Source: a virus. Taken from it: DNA of 23,662 bases. This document shows, piece after piece, positions 16,556-23,428 of the stretch. The stretch is from positions 1-23,662 of the IMG/VR virus record IMGVR_UViG_3300021963_000655; one strand, written 5' to 3'. Positions within the stretch are counted from its first letter, which is position 1, and every line of letters starts with the position of its first letter. The notes below the pieces were generated by a model. The model did no database searches and had not been told where the DNA came from. It saw nothing but the letters and a program-made list of their open reading frames with translations. The position numbers and the translations under genes are program-made.

Positions 16556-17187
16556 GAATCCACCGCGATGGCTTGACGATCAGCGATGCGGAGTTTATCC
16601 TCCTCGCTTAGTGTGGCCATAATCGCGTCATATTGCGACTGCCACATTGGGATACGATCGTCGTTCTTCAGGAAAGGCATCGCTTGCAGGAGCGAACCGT
16701 AGAGCAGGGCTTGTGGCGCGTACACCGTGAACCAGTTCGTCTGGTTACTCGAATCCAGTGGTTGCACCCGCTCGTAGTACAATACCTCGAACGCGTATGC
16801 CGCATCCGGCGTAGGGGCCACGAGCCAATTCTCGTAGTCGTAGTCCGCGTAATACTCCGGTGTGCCAGTCGCAGTGGGGTCCGGAGCATAGTTACGGAGG
16901 TACTCGTACTTGCGCAGGAGCACTGGCTGGCGCTCCCCAGCTACTGTAATATTCATCGATACTGTCTTGTGCCACCGAGCGGGCTTCGCGATCACCGCGT
17001 TGCTGGCCACCATGTTGCTGGTGTTGACGGTCAGGTTACCGAGGAATTTGATCTTAGACGCGATCACCTGCTCGGCGAGCATAATGAAGAGAGGGATCTT
17101 GTCGAGAGTAGCGGTGTCGTTACGCTCCAGATAGGACTGGATATTTTCAACAAGGGAGTCGTAGGTCATCACCGACGCGGCAGTCAT
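16552..17187 (-). CDS. Head-to-tail adaptor protein, 211 aa
   Basis: Length, helical pattern and sequence (SLVENIQSYLERND, then FIMLAEQVIASKIKFLG at the start; PEYYADYDYENWLVAPTPDA in the centre; ALLYGSLLQAMPFLKNDDRI near the end) fit the phage adaptor family that docks beneath the portal and opens the tail, comparable to T7 gp11 or the SU10 adaptor. It is the first gene after the strong promoter at 17223-17251 and has a clear GAAGGA RBS six to seven bases before its ATG. Placement before the tail proteins agrees with an early step in tail assembly on the filled head. Confidence 0.75.
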   Translation of the reverse strand: MTAASVMTYDSLVENIQSYLERNDTATLDKIPLFIMLAEQVIASKIKFLGNLTVNTSNMVASNAVIAKPARWHKTVSMNITVAGERQPVLLRKYEYLRNYAPDPTATGTPEYYADYDYENWLVAPTPDAAYAFEVLYYERVQPLDSSNQTNWFTVYAPQALLYGSLLQAMPFLKNDDRIPMWQSQYDAIMATLSEEDKLRIADRQAIAVDS

Positions 17188-17222
17188 AGAAGTCCTTCAC
17201 ACGAATGGCAACGTTGGACGAA

Positions 17223-17251
17223 ATTATACCATGCCTTTAACATTTGGTCAA
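17223..17251 (-). promoter_or_regulatory. Strong sigma-70-type promoter for second structural block
   Basis: On the minus strand TTGACC (17251-17246), a 17-bp spacer ending TGG, and TATAAT (17228-17223) form an extended -10 promoter with five of six -35 matches. The -35 box overlaps the lysozyme stop codon. Transcription would start near 17216, about 30 bases before the adaptor ATG, and run through the adaptor, tail and internal protein genes. It fills most of the 60-bp gap here. Confidence 0.78.
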
Positions 17252-17706
17252 TCCAGCAAAACGCACTCAGCGGTACGCCTCTTAAGTAGTCCCGGCAACA
17301 CCTTGCCGCCGCCCTTGGTCCATAGCATTAACTGCTCTTTTGCACCCTCCCAATCCCCGGCATTGATCCTGCGCTTAAGCGTCGAAGTCTGGAGCCGCCC
17401 AATGCCGAGATTGTAGCAAAAGTCTACGATCGCGTTGAGCTTTCGAGGGTCTCCTTGCGCGGCTAGGACTAAGAGGCCGGGGCATTGACGTATGGCACCG
17501 GGAGCGTAGGTGTGAAGCAACTCCGTCATCAGGAGTGCACGGGCCGTAGGTTCGTCCATCGGGGGGTCTTCGAGTGTCACCTTGCGACCGTCCCCGTAGT
17601 AGGTGGAGCCATACCCGATCGTGGCCACCCCAGCCGGGCAGAGGTAGGGCTTGGCCCGATATCCTTCGAACCGGCGGCAAAGTTCAGCGGCCAGTTCTAG
17701 ATTCAT
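17248..17706 (-). CDS. Endolysin, GH24 (T4-type) lysozyme with E-C-T triad
   Basis: Residues 12-32 hold the active-site signature of phage lysozymes: FEGYRAKPYLCPAGVATIGY. E14, C23 and T29 are spaced exactly as E11, D20 and T26 of T4 lysozyme, with Cys in place of Asp; this E-C-T form is known in other phage lysozymes. AIVDFCYNLGIGRLQTSTLKRRIN (about 93-115) matches the second half of the fold, and the length of 152 is normal. No signal peptide or N-terminal anchor is seen, so release should need the holin. It cleaves the glycan strands of peptidoglycan at the end of infection. The start overlaps the holin-like gene as ATGA; its RBS is weak, implying coupling. Confidence 0.93.
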   Translation of the reverse strand: MNLELAAELCRRFEGYRAKPYLCPAGVATIGYGSTYYGDGRKVTLEDPPMDEPTARALLMTELLHTYAPGAIRQCPGLLVLAAQGDPRKLNAIVDFCYNLGIGRLQTSTLKRRINAGDWEGAKEQLMLWTKGGGKVLPGLLKRRTAECVLLD

Positions 17707-18197
17707 AGCCCACGTTGTTTCAAAGTACGGTCGAGGAACCAGTAGTTAATGGTGCCGGACAGCAAGGCTGAAAAGTCGGGAGTCATCATCGTCTTGAACA
17801 CCTCGACTGCGGGAGCACCAGCGAGCCAAGCGTTCCAAGCAAACCAGACGTGGATGAAAGACCAGACGAACAGGACCCAATAGGTGACCAAAGGTCGGAC
17901 AGAGGCGGAGAGGCTTGCCACCCACCCGCCAGCGGCTTTAACCATCTCGGCTTGCTGGTTAATCGCGGCATTGAACGCGTCCATCACCCCAACGTCGATA
18001 GCGGCTTCGCGTTGCGCTCCGATCTCTGCCAGCTTTTGCTGGCCTCGGAGTTGTTCCAACTCGCACTGCCGCGAGAACATTAGGAGTTCATGTTCACGCT
18101 CGTTCTTCTTGTCGAAAAATTTAAGCACTTCAGGTGCCAAGCGGAACAAGCCGCCGAACACCGACCCAAGAATACCGCCGGATAATATATCAAACAT
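17703..18197 (-). CDS. Holin-like protein with three membrane segments, 164 aa
   Basis: A hydrophobic N-terminus (about 4-28), a charged coiled-coil middle (30-95), then hydrophobic spans at about 103-125 (LVTYWVLFVWSFIHVWFAW) and 140-156 (ending NYWFLDRTLKQ) match the layout of the 'holin of 3TMs' family first noted in gene transfer agents. SVRPLVTYW is the characteristic start of the second span. It immediately precedes the endolysin and overlaps it by four bases, as expected for a holin that opens the inner membrane. A strong AAAGGAA RBS stands before its ATG, inside the end of the preceding gene. Holin function is inferred from family and position. Confidence 0.75.
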   Translation of the reverse strand: MFDILSGGILGSVFGGLFRLAPEVLKFFDKKNEREHELLMFSRQCELEQLRGQQKLAEIGAQREAAIDVGVMDAFNAAINQQAEMVKAAGGWVASLSASVRPLVTYWVLFVWSFIHVWFAWNAWLAGAPAVEVFKTMMTPDFSALLSGTINYWFLDRTLKQRGL

Positions 18198-18663
18198 TGG
18201 ATTCCTTTATCGTAAACATCAGGTTTTTATGCGCGGGGTAGTTTACAATCACTTCACCCTCAGGGCACTTATATTTAATGTGAGCCAATAGCGTAGCAAC
18301 GCCGGGGGTTACCTGCGCGGTGGTATCGAGCTTGAACTTGTACCCAAACTTGTCCACGGTGTCACTGGCTGGACCTGAAAATGTCGCAATACTAGGCTTC
18401 GCTGGGTGTACGACCAATTCAGAGTCCCGCACTTCCAGCTTGAATGCTGTAACTTCGCAGTTGTCCCTGATTTTCTGACGAGCCACTACGACCTTAAATT
18501 CGCCGTTCGCGGGAGCATCGGATATTTGAAAGTGTTCCGGTGCCCACTTGAGGATGTCTTTGTGAAATACGCCGAACTTGTCGGCGAGCGTGTACCCACC
18601 ACCAATCATCGCAGTGGACGCGGTCACCGCGCCTATTACTTTGGTGTAATACTCGAGTTCCAC
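18190..18663 (-). CDS. Membrane-anchored small phage protein, 157 aa, unknown function
   Basis: Residues 8-24 (KVIGAVTASTAMIGGGY) form one probable membrane segment, followed by a soluble beta-rich domain with two conserved-looking cysteines (C69 and C132) and strands such as FKVVVARQKIRD and TLLAHIKYKCPEGE. Proteins of this pattern occur next to lysis genes in related phages, but I do not know a function. It starts with GTG directly after the preceding TAA and overlaps the holin-like gene by eight bases. Within the lysis cassette it could be an antiholin, a spanin substitute or a superinfection factor. None of these is shown by the sequence. Confidence 0.68.
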   Translation of the reverse strand: MELEYYTKVIGAVTASTAMIGGGYTLADKFGVFHKDILKWAPEHFQISDAPANGEFKVVVARQKIRDNCEVTAFKLEVRDSELVVHPAKPSIATFSGPASDTVDKFGYKFKLDTTAQVTPGVATLLAHIKYKCPEGEVIVNYPAHKNLMFTIKESNV

Positions 18664-18858
18664 TTAGATCCCCAATAGCTTCTTCACGAATTCAGCGGCA
18701 ACGCCCGGTCCGAGAAGCACTGCGGCGATAGTGATGTAGAGCAATATCTCGATCGTCTTCATCCGCTTCTTGCCGCTATCGAGCGATTCGTTGATTCGCT
18801 CGTAACGCTGTGCACAAATCGCTTCGTGCACCGACAATTTAGTCTCCATTGATTCCAT
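18664..18858 (-). CDS. Small single-TM protein, 64 aa, possible holin or XhlA-like
   Basis: A charged N-terminal helix (METKLSVHEAICAQRYERIN) is followed by one membrane span (IEILLYITIAAVLLGPGVAA) and a short basic tail (FVKKLLGI). This layout resembles haemolysin XhlA-like and class III holin-type lysis proteins. I chose the ATG at 18858 because AAAGG lies six bases before it. An upstream TTG at 18864 would leave no room for a ribosome-binding site. It overlaps the 50-residue gene by 20 bases and is directly followed by the GTG of the next gene. A role in lysis is likely from context. Confidence 0.68.
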   Translation of the reverse strand: MESMETKLSVHEAICAQRYERINESLDSGKKRMKTIEILLYITIAAVLLGPGVAAEFVKKLLGI

Positions 18859-18991
18859 CTTCAACCTTTGGCTCTGAAGGCTTTGCGGCGTCCTGAATCG
18901 CTTGGATTAGTTGGTACACCTCTTGGTATGGGCGTGAACCCAAGTAACCTAGAAGTTGGTTTGCTGTTTCAATTGGCAATTGCAGTTTCAT
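18839..18991 (-). CDS. Very small phage protein, 50 aa
   Basis: ATG at 18991 to TAA at 18839 encodes MKLQLPIETANQLLGYLG, then SRPYQEVYQLIQAIQDAAK and an acidic tail. The pattern MKLxLxIExxNxLLxxLGxxPYxxVxxLIxxIQ is one I recognise from many phages, where such ~50-residue proteins follow tail-fibre genes; no function is known to me. AAGGA stands five bases before the ATG, overlapping the previous stop codon. The protein is probably a soluble helical hairpin. It is short enough that automatic gene callers may skip it. Confidence 0.75.
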   Translation of the reverse strand: MKLQLPIETANQLLGYLGSRPYQEVYQLIQAIQDAAKPSEPKVEDGINGD

Positions 18992-18999
18992 GTTTGTCC

Positions 19000-19209
19000 T
19001 TATACAGAAGCGTTACGTAGGGGTGTCAGATCTTGGGTAGTCCAAAAAGTCTTGGCAACCATGATACGAAGATGCTCTTTGTTACGAGCAAGGCAGTCGG
19101 CCCACTCTTGGGCTTCCATGCTTTCAGGCTGGCCAGCGTTGATGAGGTTGACGGAATCCATTGCCGCCTTGTAATGCTGTGCAATTTGCTCTGGTGTTTG
19201 TGTATCCAT
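19000..19209 (-). CDS. Small phage protein, 69 aa, tail-fibre/lysis junction
   Basis: The sequence (MDTQTPEQIAQHYKAAMDSV, then EWADCLARNKEHLRIMVAK, then FWTTQDLTPL) is rich in charged residues and helical, and I recognise it as a family of short proteins encoded beside phage tail-fibre chaperone genes. No domain function is known to me. AAGGAAAA lies just before the ATG and overlaps the stop of the chaperone gene. It may act with the fibre or its chaperone, which is inference from position only. Confidence 0.7.
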   Translation of the reverse strand: MDTQTPEQIAQHYKAAMDSVNLINAGQPESMEAQEWADCLARNKEHLRIMVAKTFWTTQDLTPLRNASV

Positions 19210-19218
19210 GATTTTCCT

Positions 19219-19701
19219 TTAAGGCTGTGTAGGCCAAGTGATTGTCCAAGGGAAACCAGACTGCGCAGTGATGTCGCGCAGGGCTTGGCGGTATGTAGCC
19301 CATACAGCTTTATCTGCGGTGCTGTCGGCAATCTGTGTCCAGTCGCAGTCTTTGAGCTTTTCTGTACGTTGGTTGCGTACATTTGCGGCCTGTTCAGCAT
19401 CTTTCATAGCCTTGTAAGCGGCTTCCTGTTCAGCGGCTGTTGTCTCGCCGTCTGTAAACACAGGGCCAAGGATGTACTTGGTGTACCACTTTCCGTCAAG
19501 TTGTTCAACGCCGTCTTGCTGTGAGTATTGGTAGACAGTGCCGCCTGTGGCTTGTGGGCCTTCAAACACGATGTCTGACTCAAAGCGATTGACCGCCTCT
19601 TCAGATATGCCACTCAATGACTTGGCGTAGGTCTGTGCAACCCACTTTTCCCACTCGTGCTGAAGAAGCACTTGACCTGTTGATCTGATTCGTATTTGCA
19701 T
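19219..19701 (-). CDS. Tail-fibre assembly chaperone-like protein, 160 aa
   Basis: Residues about 108-160 (RNQRTEKLKDCDWTQIADST, then AVWATYRQALRDI and GFPWTITWPTQP) match the phage tail assembly chaperone family (Pfam Phage_tail_APC), whose hallmark is R..L..cDWTQ with YRQALRDI and FPW..WP. The N-terminal half is a variable region rich in Gln, Glu and Tyr. The gene directly follows the 646-residue fibre, the usual place for a chaperone that folds or trimerises the fibre tip. AAGGAA before the ATG overlaps the fibre stop codon. Confidence 0.82.
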   Translation of the reverse strand: MQIRIRSTGQVLLQHEWEKWVAQTYAKSLSGISEEAVNRFESDIVFEGPQATGGTVYQYSQQDGVEQLDGKWYTKYILGPVFTDGETTAAEQEAAYKAMKDAEQAANVRNQRTEKLKDCDWTQIADSTADKAVWATYRQALRDITAQSGFPWTITWPTQP

Positions 19702-19710
19702 GATTGTTCC

Positions 19711-21651
19711 TTATGCGATTGCTAAGAAGATGTATGTTGCACCGCTTTCATTAGCGTTAGTTGCGGCTACTTCGTTAACAACAAACCCAGTGCTGTTTGT
19801 GTCAACGCTATCATTTGAAGTAACCTCGCCATCCGATAAATTCAATGCAAAATACGGGTCGTTACCACTCACAATACCTCGTGCGCTGTCCCACAAATTC
19901 CAGTTACCCGTTCCGCTTGATTTCCTAATAAGCACAAACCTAGCACCGCTTGTGAAACCGCAGTTGATTGTTTGTGAGCCGCCGTTACCTGTGTAGCTTC
20001 CTACTTTGGAAACACCTGCAAGGGTTGCAAATAGGTAGGCAACAAAATTTTCACCAGCGCCATTTACTGAAGAGCTAGAACCAAGTGAGAACACGGATGA
20101 TGTTGGAGTTGCATTATTCCAAATTCCTGAATCTGTTGTTGCTGCATCAGTATTGTTTAGGTTTAAATATTTTGTATTCCCAACACCAGAAACATAAACA
20201 AACCAATTTCGGTTAATTGAACGATCTTTGACAATCATTAGTTCTGGAACAGCCGCTAGATTGTGCGTTATTGTTCTAGCTGTGTCGGTACCTGTGTAGC
20301 AAACCACGTCGTGGAAACTAGGCGCGCGCCCAAACGAATACGTCCTGTAGGTATAGGCGCTACTATTGATGTTAATACCACCTGCGGCGTTGTATCCAAC
20401 AATTGGGCCTGTATTGCTATCAAATCGGCAGTACAAACTAGAAGTGGCTTCCGCATTAGTCAATGATGTGTAAAGTTGTAAATCTTTGCCTCTTAAACGA
20501 TCTACAAAAGGCGAAGTATCACCAATAGATCTTTTACCTAAAAATGTGTCTGTTACAAAACCAGCGGTCAGTTGTCTGCTTGTTGAATCATTACCTGTAA
20601 AGTACAAAGGCGTAAACACACTTGTACCCGCAGTAGGCACTTTCATCGGGCCACGACGGATGGCTATGTAGATGTAAGTTTGACTCGTATTCCTCATGTT
20701 ATTGGTATTAAAACCTTGAGAAGCAATTGTGATTGGGTTGTCATTTGTTTCCCCGTCACTTGTGTTGGCTTCTAAAACGGCTGAATTATTTGTGGCAGTA
20801 AAACCTCTCATGTTGTCTATCATTTTCCAATCGTTGGCTGACCCTCCCGATCCACTAGTTACGTTTTTTATTAATATCCATTGCGGCTCATATCCAATAT
20901 TTATTAATCTAGTTGTTCCATCACCTACATAAGACCCACACGAAATCACATTGTCTGTACCAGTTAGGCCAAAACCTCCTGCATCGTTGGCAAATATATA
21001 AAGAATGTATGTATACCCAGCACTGCACATGGCTTGTTCGTTAATGCCAAGCGTGGTAGACGTTGGTGCTGTTCCCCAACGATTGCTTCCGGAACCCGCC
21101 GAGCCATCTAAATTTAAGTTAATCGACGCATTTAAACCAAGGCTTGTGTGATAGCAATCCCAGTTTGCCCCATTAATTGTTATTGACTTTAAAATCCAAA
21201 AACCGGGAACAGAATCAAGCGAGTGTGAAATACGCCTGTTTGTGTTTGTTCCTGCGGTGAAAGTCACAACATCAAAGAACTTTGGTTGCTTGCGGAATGT
21301 CCATGAAACAAAGTTGCCTGATGAACTATTTATTTGCGACCAAGAGCCTGTTGTATACCCATTTGAATTAAATGCAGTTATGCCCTGAGTTTCTGTTGCT
21401 TCCGCGTCAGTACTATTTGAGCATAGTGTTTTTTGAACACCTCTAGTGGTATCAAATAAATTATGTATAAAACTACTAGTTCTATATTTTGACCAAACCA
21501 ACCCACCCTTGGTAGATAAGTCAATACCGTTGGTGATGGTCTGTGTAGAACTATTACCCGCGTAAAGCCAAGTTTTGAACACATCTTCAATGTAAACAGG
21601 GGCGGCTCCACCCGCGCCTTCGCCTAACAATAGTTGCTGTGATGAACTCAT
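19711..21651 (-). CDS. Tail fibre / receptor-binding protein with duplicated unit, 646 aa
   Basis: A ~300-residue unit appears twice (about 28-333 and 348-646). Each copy begins with a GNxST segment, contains FFDVV or SFHDVV followed by a TxGT turn, continues with xISHSLDSVPGFWILK or TITHNLAAVPELMIVK, TAPTSTTLG or ATPTSSVFSLG, a YILYIFA or FVAYLFA strand, GSYVGDG or GSYTGNG, and ends YIYIAI or YIFLAIA. I recognise this as a fibre domain widespread in aquatic phages (DUF7483-like). It is followed by the chaperone, supporting a host-recognition role. The DNA is markedly AT-richer than the operon downstream (line 20161-20220 has 17 G/C in 60, against about 37 of 60 at 2221-2280), pointing to acquisition by transfer. 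The start is one base after the previous stop. Confidence 0.82.
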   Translation of the reverse strand: MSSSQQLLLGEGAGGAAPVYIEDVFKTWLYAGNSSTQTITNGIDLSTKGGLVWSKYRTSSFIHNLFDTTRGVQKTLCSNSTDAEATETQGITAFNSNGYTTGSWSQINSSSGNFVSWTFRKQPKFFDVVTFTAGTNTNRRISHSLDSVPGFWILKSITINGANWDCYHTSLGLNASINLNLDGSAGSGSNRWGTAPTSTTLGINEQAMCSAGYTYILYIFANDAGGFGLTGTDNVISCGSYVGDGTTRLINIGYEPQWILIKNVTSGSGGSANDWKMIDNMRGFTATNNSAVLEANTSDGETNDNPITIASQGFNTNNMRNTSQTYIYIAIRRGPMKVPTAGTSVFTPLYFTGNDSTSRQLTAGFVTDTFLGKRSIGDTSPFVDRLRGKDLQLYTSLTNAEATSSLYCRFDSNTGPIVGYNAAGGININSSAYTYRTYSFGRAPSFHDVVCYTGTDTARTITHNLAAVPELMIVKDRSINRNWFVYVSGVGNTKYLNLNNTDAATTDSGIWNNATPTSSVFSLGSSSSVNGAGENFVAYLFATLAGVSKVGSYTGNGGSQTINCGFTSGARFVLIRKSSGTGNWNLWDSARGIVSGNDPYFALNLSDGEVTSNDSVDTNSTGFVVNEVAATNANESGATYIFLAIA

Positions 21652-21652
21652 A

Positions 21653-23428
21653 TTAGGTCACATTTCCTGAAACAACACACAAGGTGCTGGTGATGAACAG
21701 TACAGTTGCTACACCTGCCGCCGCCAAGGTCATCGTGGCTTTGTCAGTGAATGTGCCTGCAATGTACGCCGTTGTGATTGAGCAAGTGATTGTTGCTGTA
21801 CTAGCGGTGTTGTTGAAGATGGTGATAACGTCACCAGCCGCAAACGTAGCATCAGGAATTACAATCGCACCGCTTGCGCCAAGCAAGATGTACTCACCAA
21901 CATCGGTTGTGGCTAGTGTGTAGGAGCTTGTCTTGGAAGAGCCTGACTGCGGAACGGCTCTGAGTTTTCCTGCGGCATCGTACCAATCCGTGCCGTTGTT
22001 GTACATCCGTGGATTCCCATCTCCATCAGACAGCACGATGTAGTTGTTTGCAGTGCGGATGTCGAGGCCACCTTGGTTGCCGTTGTAGCGACCGAGGATG
22101 GTGTTGTTGTTGCCTGTGGTAACTAGAGACCCCGCACCAACACCAATAAATGTTTCGCTTCCACCAGTAGTTACAGCAGTTCCTGCCAAATAACCAAAAA
22201 ATGCGTTACCAGAACCCGTTGTGTTTGCGTACCCCGCTTGATAACCTACAGCAGTGTTGTAGGATGCTGTGGTGTTGGCCCCAAGGGCGCTTGTTCCGAA
22301 AGCCACGTTATACGAGCCAGTGGTGTTGGCTCCCATGACCGCGTAACCAAAAGCGGCGTTGTGCTGTCCTGTGGAGTTGGTGTACAGCGCCGTGCGACCC
22401 ATCGCCGTGTTGTAGTTACCCGTGGTGTTGGAGTACAACGCCCCATAGCCCACCGCAGTAAGTTCCGCGCCCGTAGTATTTGAATACCCCGCCTGATAAC
22501 CTACAGCGGTGTTGTAAGAGGCTGTGGTGTTGGAATAGAGTGCTGTTTCACCAATAGCCGTGTTTGAATCACCAGTAGTGTTTGTGTATAAAGCCGCACG
22601 ACCAACCGCAACTACAGAAGAACCTGTTGTTAATGCTTGTGCGGAATCTTTACCAACCGCCGTGTTGTTGTTGCCAGTAGTTACACCCTTTAAAGCGCCA
22701 TATCCAACTGCGGCATGACCAGTCCCTGTTGTGTTTGCATACCCCGCCTGATAACCCACAGCAGTATTGTTAGATGATGTGGTGTTGGAGTAAAGTGATG
22801 ACTCGCCCAATGCAATGTTATAACTGCCAGTCGTATTGGAATACAAAGCCTGATAACCAATACCAGAATTTGACGTTCCAGTAGTGTTTAAAACAAGAGA
22901 AGCAAAACCAAAAGCGTTGTTGTAGTTTCCTGTTGTATTGGTGTAAAGCGCACGATAGCCAACAGCACTATTTCTGTCGCCAGTTGTGTTTACTTTAAGC
23001 GCATCACCTCCAAATGCCACACTTAATGCACCAGTAGTATTAGCCGCCAAAGCACTAGCACCTACCGCAGTATTGGTAGCCACAGCACCCGCACCACGAC
23101 CAACAGTCAGACCATAAACAGTAGCATCGTTGGTGACTGTTAACCCTAATGTAGCGAGAACCGTTCCGCTCCATGTCAAGCTGGCAGATGCGCCAAACGC
23201 ACCGCTGTTGTTAAACTGAATCTGTGTGTTAGACCCTGCTGGCGTTGTAGGCGTAGTTGCGGCATTAGATGCCAACAGCTTTACCGTGCCAGCGGAGTTC
23301 TTAAAGTACAGCTTCTCGTCAACTGTGTTGAGCGCCAACTCACCAGCGACCAAATTGCCAGCAGAGGGAACAGCAGAAGCTGTTGTGCTGTAGTACAGCG
23401 ATATAGGTGTGAAGTTAGTCGCCGCCAT
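21653..23428 (-). CDS. Tail fibre with nineteen 17-residue repeats, 591 aa
   Basis: The N-terminus (MAATNFTPISLYYSTTASAV, then GNLVAGELALNTVDEKLYFK) is a known attachment-type module of phage fibres. Residues 130-452 consist of nineteen 17-residue repeats with consensus NTTGxYNTAVGYxALYx, similar in logic to the YadA/Hep_Hag trimeric left-handed beta-roll. They are followed by NNYIVLSDGDGNPRMY and a C-terminal beta domain (SYTLATTDVGEYILLG to the end) seen in other fibres. The protein probably trimerises into a long shaft. The start is the ATG at 23428, overlapping the upstream stop as TAATG with GGAGGA nearby. It could act as a shaft joined to the next fibre protein. Confidence 0.83.
   Translation of the reverse strand: MAATNFTPISLYYSTTASAVPSAGNLVAGELALNTVDEKLYFKNSAGTVKLLASNAATTPTTPAGSNTQIQFNNSGAFGASASLTWSGTVLATLGLTVTNDATVYGLTVGRGAGAVATNTAVGASALAANTTGALSVAFGGDALKVNTTGDRNSAVGYRALYTNTTGNYNNAFGFASLVLNTTGTSNSGIGYQALYSNTTGSYNIALGESSLYSNTTSSNNTAVGYQAGYANTTGTGHAAVGYGALKGVTTGNNNTAVGKDSAQALTTGSSVVAVGRAALYTNTTGDSNTAIGETALYSNTTASYNTAVGYQAGYSNTTGAELTAVGYGALYSNTTGNYNTAMGRTALYTNSTGQHNAAFGYAVMGANTTGSYNVAFGTSALGANTTASYNTAVGYQAGYANTTGSGNAFFGYLAGTAVTTGGSETFIGVGAGSLVTTGNNNTILGRYNGNQGGLDIRTANNYIVLSDGDGNPRMYNNGTDWYDAAGKLRAVPQSGSSKTSSYTLATTDVGEYILLGASGAIVIPDATFAAGDVITIFNNTASTATITCSITTAYIAGTFTDKATMTLAAAGVATVLFITSTLCVVSGNVT
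22073..23041 (-). repeat. Nineteen 51-bp coding repeats with 255-bp higher-order period
   Basis: The 51-bp units encode 17-residue repeats of the fibre shaft. Units 6, 11 and 16 share TAVGYQAGY and are nearly the same in DNA: the block beginning TACCCCGC occurs at 22230, 22485 and 22740, exactly 255 bp (five units) apart. This shows expansion in blocks of five units. It is coding, so not a CRISPR array. Confidence 0.92.

Noticed and set aside
16633-17289. A 218-codon plus-strand frame over the adaptor gene
   Set aside because: Antisense to a recognisable adaptor protein with good RBS and promoter; its own sequence shows only Arg/His/Val bias of a shadow frame.
18859-18864. TTG start for the small single-TM protein, giving 66 residues
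   Set aside because: The AAAGG ribosome-binding site would directly abut the TTG, while it is well spaced for the ATG at 18858.
22073-23041. Regular short repeats suggesting a CRISPR array
   Set aside because: Units of 51 bp are contiguous without spacers and encode an in-frame protein repeat typical of phage fibres.
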